Positions 1-6,269 of a stretch of DNA of 7,149 bases are shown here, one piece after another. The notes under the pieces were generated by a model. The model searched no databases. It saw nothing but the letters and a program-made list of their open reading frames with translations, and was not told the origin of the DNA. This stretch comes from an uncultured Bacillaceae bacterium (lineage in GTDB: Bacteria; Bacillota; Bacilli; Bacillales; Pradoshiaceae), in the NCBI GenBank assembly GCA_904501845.1, contig CAJGCH010000151.1, positions 1 to 7,149 on the forward strand, in the 5' to 3' direction. Each line of letters opens with the position of its first letter. Within the stretch, counting starts at the first letter, position 1. Made by a program: the position numbers and the translations under genes.

Positions 1-6
1 AAAAAG

Positions 7-54
7 AAGCTGACCAGAAAGCTCCGTAATTGAAGCGGGCTTTCTGGTCAGCTT
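7..54. terminator. Bidirectional rho-independent terminator at the end of the murQ operon
   Basis: A perfect 16-bp inverted repeat pairs 7-22 with 39-54. The 16-nt loop holds a further ccg/cgg pairing (24-26 with 36-38) after a one-base bulge. On the minus strand the stem is followed by TTCTTTTT, which suits termination of the operon ending with murQ about 100 nt upstream. On the plus strand it is followed by TTATTT, so it could also end a convergent gene lying left of the window. The stem is seen directly; termination is inferred. Confidence 0.87.
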
Positions 55-157
55 TTATTTACCATACAGTTTTTCATAATAGGCTCCTAGGAAAACATTT
101 ATTTAAAAAGGAGGAAAGACGCACGCTTAGTTCTAGCTATTCCATTCAGCCGAGTAC

Positions 158-1069
158 TTACAAAGGTCCTTCCAGAGCCTTCATCGCCCTTGGGAAATGA
201 TCGTCATGCTTCCTTAACTCTTCACAGGCTTGTTCATAGGAAAGCTTATAAAGAATCATCAAAATAGCGGCACGCGTATGGCCTTTTGCCTTCTCATTCA
301 TTTCCTTGGCAAGCGGCTCATCCGCTCCGGTGATATCCTGAATAATAGACACTGACCTTGCGCGCAGCTTTTCATTCGTGGCTTGCACATTAACCATCAG
401 ATTCCCATATACCTTCCCCAATTTAACCATCACAGCAGTTGAGATCATATTCAAGACCATCTTCTGGGCGGTGCCAGCCTTCAGCCTTGTTGACCCCGTA
501 ATGATTTCCGGTCCGACAGGGACTTCAATCATTATATCAGCTGCTTTGGAGAGCTCTGTCTGCAGATTGCAGGAAAGGCCAATTGTCTGACACCCTATCT
601 CATTCGCCTGTTCAATCGCTCCAAGGACATAGGGGGTGCGCCCGCTCGAAGCGATGCCTATAAGAACATCCTCCTTCGCCAGCAGCTGTTTGACAATTAT
701 CCGTCCCTCTTCATGATTATCCTCGGCATTCTCAACCGGTATCCTGACTGCCATCTCACCTCCAGCTATGATTCCATTCACTAATTCAGCTGGCACACCA
801 AAGGTAGGAGGGCATTCAGATGCATCTAGAACACCAAGCCTCCCGCTTGTTCCAGCACCGATATAGTATAGCCGCCCTCCCGTTTCGAGACGGCTGACAG
901 CCGCATCAATGCCTGCGCTTATTTGCGGAAGCGCTTTTTCTACAGCATAGGCAACGGTCTTATCCTCCCGATTCATTAATTCGATGATTTCCATCGTCGT
1001 GAAAAGGTGCAATCCCTCGGAGTGTTCATTTCTCATCTCCGTAATCATTTTCCGGTTTCCTTCATTCAT
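158..1069 (-). CDS. murQ: N-acetylmuramic acid 6-phosphate etherase MurQ
   Basis: This cytoplasmic SIS-domain enzyme cleaves the D-lactyl ether of MurNAc-6-phosphate to give GlcNAc-6-phosphate and D-lactate, a step of peptidoglycan recycling. From the chosen start it has 303 residues, close to the roughly 300 usual for the family. The phosphosugar loop GAGTSGRLG is at about 71-79, DASECPP at 82-88, ASSGRTPY at 140-147, and the glucokinase-regulator-type SIS signature (GPEIITGSTR and following) at about 186-211. Glu85 and Glu116 match the catalytic Glu83 and Glu114 reported for E. coli MurQ, so the enzyme looks competent. An in-frame ATG at 1084 would add five residues, but a GGAGG lies downstream of it, 8 nt before the ATG at 1069 and 5 nt before one at 1072, so I prefer 1069. 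It overlaps the kinase gene by 8 bp and is the last gene of the operon. No PTS MurP gene is nearby. Confidence 0.95.
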   Translation of the reverse strand: MNEGNRKMITEMRNEHSEGLHLFTTMEIIELMNREDKTVAYAVEKALPQISAGIDAAVSRLETGGRLYYIGAGTSGRLGVLDASECPPTFGVPAELVNGIIAGGEMAVRIPVENAEDNHEEGRIIVKQLLAKEDVLIGIASSGRTPYVLGAIEQANEIGCQTIGLSCNLQTELSKAADIMIEVPVGPEIITGSTRLKAGTAQKMVLNMISTAVMVKLGKVYGNLMVNVQATNEKLRARSVSIIQDITGADEPLAKEMNEKAKGHTRAAILMILYKLSYEQACEELRKHDDHFPRAMKALEGPL

Positions 1070-2084
1070 CATCCAGGCCTCCATCTATCTTTATTCTATT
1101 GGCAGCTTGCCAGGACTTCGTAATATTCTTCTCAATCTTAAATGGAATGTGTCCTATTCTCTCCAGCAGGGCACATATGTAGGCGCCAATGACGGGAGGA
1201 TAATCAGGATGAATAATCGTCTGAATCACTCCCGCTCCTCTAATGGTTGATTCAAATGCCTGTTTGAAGAAGTCTGACTGAAATAGACCACCAGAGATAA
1301 CGAGTGGACTATTCCTGCTTTCCTCATCCTTTTCATGGATGGCTGACAGCAGGCTCTTAAGCTCGCGAATAGCCAGCATCATTATGTCCAGAGCTTCTTT
1401 ATTTCCACCCCTTGCCAATTCAATTACTCTTCTCCCAAGTCCCGCGATGATTTTCCTTGGATAGCTAGCTTCATATATATGAGTGATAAGTTCCATCGGG
1501 TGCTTGAGGCCAAAATGCTCCAATACGGATGCGCATAATGCATCCCCTTCATAGCTTCTCCCATCATGATACTTTAGGACACGGCGCAAGGCATGATTGC
1601 CGATATCATAGCCGCTGCCCTCATCACCTAATAAATATCCCCAGCCGCCTGCTCTGATTGAACTCCCGTCTTTCTTGAAATAATGGGCGATGGAACCTGT
1701 ACCGGCAATTAAGACTAGCCCTTCCCTATTCTTTGTCGCTGCTGCAATCGGGGCAAGGCAATCATTCATGACCATAACCGCTTTAGACTTGATTCCGTAT
1801 AGCTGGAACCATTCCTTCCATTTTGCTTGATCCTCCGGTCTGTCACCTCCGGCTGCGGCCACGCTTACACCTGCAATTTCCTCTATGGAGAAATCGGCCT
1901 CATGAAACAGAGAGTCAAGCATTTGAAAAAGATCCTCCTTCACCAATTCGTAAGGACGTGATTTCAGATTTGTCGAAGGGCCGTGCACCATAGATAAGAT
2001 ATGGCCGCTCGCATCACCAGCCGCTAAAACGGTCTTTGTCCCTCCCCCATCAATCGCAAGAATGATTTCCTTATTTAACAGCAC
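1062..2084 (-). CDS. BadF/NAGK-family amino-sugar kinase (GlcNAc/MurNAc kinase, MurK-like)
   Basis: This 340-residue cytoplasmic kinase belongs to the ASKHA fold, BadF/BadG/BcrA/BcrD and N-acetylglucosamine kinase group. Visible motifs are the phosphate-1 loop DGGGTKT at 12-18, the pair N107-D108 where the family has its catalytic aspartate, the phosphate-2 loop AGTGS at 127-131, GGWG at 146-149 followed by GDEGSG at 153-158, and the adenosine motif SGG at 264-266. It probably phosphorylates the 6-hydroxyl of imported MurNAc or GlcNAc, making the substrate for MurQ just downstream; a clostridial MurK with both activities is known. The ABC transporter delivers free sugar, so a kinase is needed where PTS-based systems need none. 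The start is GTG with GGAGGG 11 nt upstream, a slightly long spacing, and there is no better in-frame start nearby. It overlaps the upstream permease by 14 bp. MurNAc versus GlcNAc preference cannot be read from sequence. Confidence 0.88.
   Translation of the reverse strand: MLLNKEIILAIDGGGTKTVLAAGDASGHILSMVHGPSTNLKSRPYELVKEDLFQMLDSLFHEADFSIEEIAGVSVAAAGGDRPEDQAKWKEWFQLYGIKSKAVMVMNDCLAPIAAATKNREGLVLIAGTGSIAHYFKKDGSSIRAGGWGYLLGDEGSGYDIGNHALRRVLKYHDGRSYEGDALCASVLEHFGLKHPMELITHIYEASYPRKIIAGLGRRVIELARGGNKEALDIMMLAIRELKSLLSAIHEKDEESRNSPLVISGGLFQSDFFKQAFESTIRGAGVIQTIIHPDYPPVIGAYICALLERIGHIPFKIEKNITKSWQAANRIKIDGGLDDE
1078..1082 (-). promoter_or_regulatory. Ribosome binding site that decides the murQ start
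   Basis: The minus strand reads GGAGG here, inside the 3' end of the kinase gene. It is 5 nt before the ATG at 1072 and 8 nt before the ATG at 1069. The longer start at 1084 has only a weak purine stretch in front of it, and this site would lie within its coding sequence. Confidence 0.7.
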
Positions 2085-2895
2085 CGGCAGTCATTCCCTC
2101 CATAAATTGTTTCGAAGCAATAAAGAACAGCACAATCATGGGCAGTGAGGAAAGCGTCAGACCCGCAAATAAAGATCCCCAATCAGCTGAATACTCACCA
2201 AAGAGCGAAAGCATGCCGACCGGGATGGTCTTCTTCATCTCATCTGAAATAAAAATCAGCGGAAAGAAGAAATCATTCCAAGCTTGGATGAAATTTATGA
2301 TGATAACAGTTGCAAGCGCTGGGCGCATGATGGGCAATAAGACATTCCAAAGAATCCGCAAATCACTGGCCCCATCAATTCGGGCTGCTTCCTCAAGCTC
2401 TATCGGCATTGTCCGGAAAAAGCCGGTCAAAATCAGAATGGATAAAGGAATCCCTTGGGCGGTATACATGAAAATCAAGGACCATAAGGAATTGGTCAAC
2501 CCTAAATCCTTCATTAACAAAAAGAGCGGTACAATCCCTAATTTGATTGGTATCATCATCCCCATTAAAAAGAAGAAGAACAGCAGATTATTCCACCAGA
2601 ATGTATAGCGGGCAATATAAAAGGCTGCCAAAGAGGTCGTGATGACAATAAGAAGAACAGAAACCACACTCGTAAATACACTATTATAAAAATACGTCAT
2701 GAATGGAATACGTTCGAGCAGCGTCCGATATGTATCAAGACTAAATTGTTCCGGCCAGGAGAGAGGGTTCATGAATATTTCAGCACTCGGCTTAAAGGAG
2801 GAAAGCACCATCAATACGATGGGATACAAGCTGATGGAGGCAAACAAGAATGCAATCACATAATAAAATGGCCTTGTCCATATCGTCGCTTTCAT
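2071..2895 (-). CDS. Carbohydrate ABC transporter permease, MalG type (CUT1 family)
   Basis: This is an integral membrane subunit of 274 residues, the usual MalG size, with about six hydrophobic segments (roughly 11-33, 70-97, 103-125, 137-160, 193-215 and 242-262). The cytoplasmic EAA loop, which docks onto the ATPase, is at about 168-188 (EEAARIDGASDLRILWNVLLP). The C-terminus resembles the usual MalG ending (QFMEGMTAGAVK). The ATG start has GGAGGG 6 nt upstream, and that site overlaps the stop codon of the MalF-type gene, so translation of the two is probably coupled. The reading frame is intact, unlike its partner. It should pair with the MalF-type permease and the upstream lipoprotein to import a sugar, inferred to be a MurNAc- or GlcNAc-containing compound from the kinase and murQ downstream. 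Confidence 0.93.
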   Translation of the reverse strand: MKATIWTRPFYYVIAFLFASISLYPIVLMVLSSFKPSAEIFMNPLSWPEQFSLDTYRTLLERIPFMTYFYNSVFTSVVSVLLIVITTSLAAFYIARYTFWWNNLLFFFFLMGMMIPIKLGIVPLFLLMKDLGLTNSLWSLIFMYTAQGIPLSILILTGFFRTMPIELEEAARIDGASDLRILWNVLLPIMRPALATVIIINFIQAWNDFFFPLIFISDEMKKTIPVGMLSLFGEYSADWGSLFAGLTLSSLPMIVLFFIASKQFMEGMTAGAVK

Positions 2896-2906
2896 TCTGT
2901 TCCCTC

Positions 2907-3856
2907 CTATAGATCGATTTGTTTCTTATTAATCAGCTTCAGCAATACAGCAGTGATTGAGGCGATAAAGATGAACAGCACAACCGCAAGTGCAGATCCT
3001 AGACCCACAGCAGTTGAATCACCGCTTCCGCCACCGAAGGCCAATCGGTAGAAATAAACAGCCAGCGTATCTGTCGAACGATATGGTTCTCCCTGGGAGC
3101 CTTGCATCGCATACACCAGCTCAAATGCCTCAAATGATTGTATGAATGTCAGAACGGTCATAATCATCAAGGAAGGCACCATTAAAGGAAGCATGATTTT
3201 GCGTATAAGTGTCAATCCCCTTGCCCCGTCCAGTCTTGCCGCTTCAATCAATTCATGCGGAATAGCCTGCAAGCCAGCGAGGAATATGAGGACCGCAAAA
3301 CCGATGCCAAACCAGCAATTAACCAAAATGATAGCAATTAAAGCTGTATCCGGGTCACCAAGCCATGCTTTTTGCAAAGACTCCAGCCCAAATTTCCCTA
3401 ATAGAATATTCAAGGCTCCGTAATTCGGGTTCAATATCAGCTTCCAAAGAAAGCCGACAACAATCACTGATAATAGCCTTGGCAGAAAATAAGCAATCTT
3501 AAAGAATTCCATTCCCCGTATCTTCTGATAAAGAATAAGTGCCAGCATAAAGGCAATGCCATTTTGGACAATCATTTGTATCACGAAATAAAGGATGTTA
3601 TGGCCAAAGGCATTCCAGAACATGCCGCGAAAGGGCTCGAGCGTAAATAAATCCCTGTAGTTTCCCAGCCCGATAAAAGCGCCTTGCTTAATTCCCTCCC
3701 AATCAAAAAACTGTATGTCAGTGCCGCCAAAAGGGGATAGACGATGAATAGCCCATAGATGAGAAGGGCGGGAATTGGCAGGAGATGAATCTTCCATCTC
3801 CTGCGCTTCTTGCTTTTTGAATTTTTCACTTCTGCGATAATCGTTTCCGGCTGCAT
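2907..3856 (-). pseudogene. Carbohydrate ABC transporter permease, MalF type, frameshifted near its N-terminus
   Basis: The gene encodes the second membrane subunit of the transporter but is broken as written. The ATG at 3856 has AGGAGG 10 nt upstream and opens a lysine/arginine-rich N-terminus and first membrane segment (about residues 26-49, ending PLLAALTYSF). That frame then diverges and runs out at 3581. The adjacent frame carries the rest: FDWEGIKQGAFIGLGNYRDL, the remaining membrane segments and the EAA loop (EAARLDGARGLTLIRKIMLP). The frames meet at six A at 3705-3710. One extra base would give a continuous 316-residue protein reading YSFFDWEG, as in MalF relatives. An uninterrupted frame from TTG 3878 to 2907 exists, but its first 55 or so residues are basic and polar, lack a membrane segment, and look like out-of-frame translation. 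Family assignment is firm; real mutation, sequencing error and recoding remain open. Confidence 0.87.
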
Positions 3857-3866
3857 AGCTTACCCG

Positions 3867-3872
3867 CCTCCT
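3867..3872 (-). promoter_or_regulatory. Ribosome binding site that decides the MalF-type permease start
   Basis: The minus strand reads AGGAGG, 10 nt before the ATG at 3856. A start at TTG 3878 would put this site inside the coding sequence. It therefore supports initiation at 3856, in the frame that encodes the first membrane segment but not the rest of the protein. Confidence 0.7.
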
Positions 3873-3878
3873 GCCCAA

Positions 3879-5150
3879 TTATTGGAACGGTTTATACCAG
3901 CTCTTTGCGCTTTCCTGCACCTTCTTCGCCACTTCCTCAGGCGATTGATCGCCAAGATACATTCCTTGCAGCTCGGTCTCAAAGGTAGCTTTCGTCGTTG
4001 GATTTCCTTCTGCGAAATGAATGACCATCATATATGGAGTAGAACTCTCCGTAATTGCTTTCCCAAGACTATTCACAAGCTCATCCTCTGAGGTGATTCC
4101 AGGGATGGCACTGATCATCTTGAACTCATTCGTAAATAACTCGCCAAACTCCTCAGTTGTCATAAATTCAACGAATTTCTTTGCCTCTTCTTTATGCTTT
4201 GAGTTGGCATTCACTGCATAGGATCCATCAACCCATGCGGTCACCGCCGGTTCTCCGCCATTTTGCTGAGGCATTGGGAAATAACCAAAGTCAAGATCCG
4301 GGTTCATCCCGCGCACGACTTCAATTTCCCAGCTGCCAAGCGGAAACATAGCTGCTTTTTCCGTGAAGAACATGGTCCTCATATCTTCCATACCGACTCC
4401 CTCATAGTTTTCAGGGAAATACTCCTTCAAATCATCCATCGCTTTAATGGATTGAACGAATTCCTTGCTTGTGAAGTTTTTCTCTCCCTTTTGAATCTTA
4501 GCAACGAAATCCTCACCTCCGTACACAGCCGGCCCAAAGATACCGTGTGCAAGCGACAGGAGCCACCCTTCCTTCGTTCCAAGCGCCAATGGAACGTATC
4601 CTCCGTCCTTCAGCTTCTCGTTTACCTCAATAAATTCGTCCCATGTCTTTGGTTCCTCAAGCTTTAATTCTTTGAAAATCTTTTTATTATAAAATACTTG
4701 CGTAGTACTCATATTAATAGGGACTCCATATTGTTTCCCATCGCTCCCCTTTGAGGCTGAGAGCGCTTCATCAGTAAACGTATCAAGACCTCCCACACCA
4801 TCAAGCGGCTCTAGGTAACCTCCATCTGCAAGCGCAATTCCAGGAGCATAAGGACGTAAATGAATAATATCAGGGCCTTCTCCGCTTTTGAGAGCCGTAT
4901 TCAAAATGGTGTTATATTCCGTATTCTTCGATGGTTTGAATTCTACATTAATTTCCGGATTTTTCTTTTCAAAGGCTTCAATCACCTTCTTATATCCTTC
5001 CGTGTCTTCCGTTCTCCAGCTGCCAATCGTCAAAGTAACCTTATCATCCTTCTCCCCTGTGGCCGTCTCCTCATCCTGTGAACAAGCTGCTGCGACAATG
5101 GTCAAGCATACTATGATTGCAGCAAGCCAAGCCTTTCCCATCCTCTTCAT
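3879..5150 (-). CDS. Extracellular sugar-binding lipoprotein of a CUT1-type ABC transporter
   Basis: This 423-residue family 1 solute-binding protein captures the sugar outside the membrane and passes it to the two permeases. It begins with a basic n-region and hydrophobic core (residues 1-22) and a lipobox-like AAAC, giving lipid-modified Cys23; alanine at position -3 is less usual than leucine but accepted. An acidic, polar linker follows (about 24-37), then the mature domain starting TLTIGSW at 39. Family features include the GPDIIHL segment at 92-98 and AAMFPLGSWE at 266-275. The length is typical and the frame intact. The ATG has GGAGGT 7 nt upstream. It is the first structural gene of the operon, with a 41-bp palindrome just upstream, and 22 nt separate its stop from the start of the MalF-type permease. 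The ligand is not readable from sequence; MurNAc, GlcNAc or a GlcNAc-MurNAc fragment is inferred from the operon. Confidence 0.92.
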   Translation of the reverse strand: MKRMGKAWLAAIIVCLTIVAAACSQDEETATGEKDDKVTLTIGSWRTEDTEGYKKVIEAFEKKNPEINVEFKPSKNTEYNTILNTALKSGEGPDIIHLRPYAPGIALADGGYLEPLDGVGGLDTFTDEALSASKGSDGKQYGVPINMSTTQVFYNKKIFKELKLEEPKTWDEFIEVNEKLKDGGYVPLALGTKEGWLLSLAHGIFGPAVYGGEDFVAKIQKGEKNFTSKEFVQSIKAMDDLKEYFPENYEGVGMEDMRTMFFTEKAAMFPLGSWEIEVVRGMNPDLDFGYFPMPQQNGGEPAVTAWVDGSYAVNANSKHKEEAKKFVEFMTTEEFGELFTNEFKMISAIPGITSEDELVNSLGKAITESSTPYMMVIHFAEGNPTTKATFETELQGMYLGDQSPEEVAKKVQESAKSWYKPFQ

Positions 5151-5179
5151 TCATTTGACCTCCCATATTTTATAATAAG

Positions 5180-5220
5180 CTTCACATTTCCTATGTAACC
5201 CTTTCATATAAAATGTGAAG
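5180..5220. promoter_or_regulatory. 41-bp palindrome upstream of the ABC operon, candidate operator
   Basis: Perfect 10-bp arms (cttcacattt at 5180-5189, aaatgtgaag at 5211-5220) flank an inner imperfect palindrome tatgtaa-ccc-tttcata at 5192-5208. Both are centred on base 5200, and 16 of 20 symmetric pairs match. It lies about 30 nt upstream of the binding-protein ATG, among possible promoter elements on the minus strand (for example TTCACA at 5219-5214, or GTTACA at 5199-5194 with TATTAT at 5177-5172). No promoter stands out. Binding by the adjacent RpiR-type regulator is inferred; an RNA hairpin role is an alternative. Confidence 0.55.
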
Positions 5221-5262
5221 TAAAGCAACAAAACAGCAAGAGGATTATAAAAGATGAAACGG

Positions 5263-6138
5263 CTACCTCTCTCTTTTAGAGCGCCCGACCGCCTTGCGTG
5301 TCCGCTCCAAAGCCTCAATATTCTTCTCTTTGTTTGTCTTTGTAATGCCTGCAAACAAAATATCAATAACATTCAGCTGGGCGATTCTTGAGCTTGTCGC
5401 ACCGCTGCGGATGTTCCTCTCAAGCGATGTCGTATATAGGCAGGCATCTCCCATAAGGGAAAGCATATTATCTCCTGACTTTGTCAAGGTGATTACCTTG
5501 GCGCCGTTCTCTTTGGCTATTGAGACCGAATCACAAATGTCCTTCGTCAGCCCGCTATAGGAAATGCCAAAGACGACATCCTGAGGACCAAGGTTTGCTG
5601 AAACGGTCAACTGAGTATCCCCATCAGTGGCTGCTTCACACCAATAATTAATCCGGGTAAGCTTCTGCTTGAAATCTTGGGCAATGATGGCTGACGCTCC
5701 AATTCCATACACCGCAACCATACGAGCACCAGCTATAAGAGAGATGGCTTTTTCGATTGTTTCTTCACAAAGCAGCACCATCGTATTCTCAATGGACTGG
5801 ATATTATTCTGAGAGATTGATTGTATGTAGGATTTGATTGAGCCGTCATCCGGAATATCCTCATATTGCTCCGACTTATGCTCATGCCTGGCGAGCTCAT
5901 AGGCAAGCTTCAGCTTCAAATCCTTAAAACCTGTGCAATTCATTTTCTTTGCGAGTCGTATAATAGAAGCTTCACTCACCTCAGCTCGTTCGGCCAGCTT
6001 CTGGATAGATAGATTGACCGCCTCATTCGGGTTTTGGAGGATGAATTCGGCTGCCTTCTTCTCTGTGGGCTTAAATGTATGAAAGCTCTCTTCTATAAAA
6101 ATCACTTGTCGTCGCATCCTCACGTTTAATTTTCTCAC
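5263..6138 (-). CDS. MurR/RpiR-family transcriptional regulator (HTH plus SIS domain)
   Basis: This is a cytoplasmic DNA-binding regulator of up to 291 residues. The N-terminal RpiR-type helix-turn-helix domain covers about 15-90, with the core at 48-78 (LAERAEVSEASIIRLAKKMN). A SIS sugar-phosphate domain covers about 125-265, with YGIGASA at 144-150, ISYSGLT at 192-198 and SRIAQLNVIDIL at 250-261. The family senses phosphosugars; E. coli MurR responds to MurNAc-6-phosphate. Its place directly before a MurNAc-type operon suggests it controls that operon, and perhaps itself. The stop is TAG, and there is no terminator before the binding-protein gene, so read-through is possible. The start is uncertain: GTG 6138 has no SD and sits at the predicted transcription start. 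ATG 6117, which removes seven residues, or GTG 6105 are better placed, though neither has an ideal SD. Family is firm; target and ligand are inferred. Confidence 0.9.
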   Translation of the reverse strand: MRKLNVRMRRQVIFIEESFHTFKPTEKKAAEFILQNPNEAVNLSIQKLAERAEVSEASIIRLAKKMNCTGFKDLKLKLAYELARHEHKSEQYEDIPDDGSIKSYIQSISQNNIQSIENTMVLLCEETIEKAISLIAGARMVAVYGIGASAIIAQDFKQKLTRINYWCEAATDGDTQLTVSANLGPQDVVFGISYSGLTKDICDSVSIAKENGAKVITLTKSGDNMLSLMGDACLYTTSLERNIRSGATSSRIAQLNVIDILFAGITKTNKEKNIEALERTRKAVGRSKRER

Positions 6139-6143
6139 TATTC

Positions 6144-6172
6144 AGTATATAAAATAATGTTTCATTCTACAA
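6144..6172 (-). promoter_or_regulatory. Putative sigma-A promoter of the RpiR-family regulator gene
   Basis: On the minus strand a -35-like TTGTAG (6172-6167) is followed after exactly 17 bp by a -10-like TATACT (6149-6144), in an AT-rich gap just after the lplJ terminator. Transcription would start near 6137-6138, at the longest possible GTG start of the regulator. A tttca/tgaaa inverted pair (6160-6164, 6182-6186) spans the -35 and might be an operator, but it is short and weak. Confidence 0.5.
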
Positions 6173-6215
6173 CCAGATTTTTGAAATTTTGTACCAAAAA
6201 TGACAGTTGCTCAAT

Positions 6216-6255
6216 AAAAAAAGGCAAACCTGGATGCAGCAGCAGGTTTGCCTTT
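6216..6255 (-). terminator. Rho-independent terminator of the lipoate ligase gene
   Basis: A perfect 13-bp inverted repeat (6220-6232 with 6243-6255, core ggcaaacctg / caggtttgcc) has a 10-nt loop. On the minus strand it ends in a run of seven T (6222-6216). It starts 15 nt after the lplJ stop codon and separates that gene from the regulator and its operon. On the plus strand it is followed only by a weak T stretch. Confidence 0.92.
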
Positions 6256-6269
6256 CGCTTGTGTATTTC

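Noticed and set aside
48..77. Tiny minus-strand ORF of nine codons plus stop, preceded by AGGAG at a good distance (6 nt), between murQ and the terminator.
   Set aside because: It is only nine residues long, runs into the terminator stem and has no recognisable features. An SD-like match near an ATG is common by chance in such DNA.
2138..2608. Plus-strand ORF of 156 residues.
   Set aside because: It is wholly antisense to the MalG-type permease, whose frame is intact and clearly conserved. It is rich in lysine, serine and isoleucine as expected of an antisense shadow.
3581..3856. A separate 91-residue protein in this frame.
   Set aside because: Its first half is the true N-terminus of the MalF-type permease; after 3704 the sequence is out-of-frame translation. 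It is one half of a frameshifted gene, not an independent gene.
5192..5208. Catabolite-responsive element (cre) for CcpA.
   Set aside because: TGTAACCCTTTCA has the right outer bases but is 13 rather than 14 bp and lacks the central CG. It is better treated as part of the symmetric candidate operator.
5245..5250. Perfect TATAAT on the minus strand as a -10 for the ABC operon.
   Set aside because: No acceptable -35 lies 16-18 bp upstream (the region is AGAGAG-like), so the match alone is not enough in this AT-rich gap.
5151..5372. A 73-residue minus-strand ORF between the regulator and the binding protein.
   Set aside because: Most of it overlaps the regulator's 3' end in another frame, and the rest crosses the promoter and palindrome region. 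It shows no convincing protein features.
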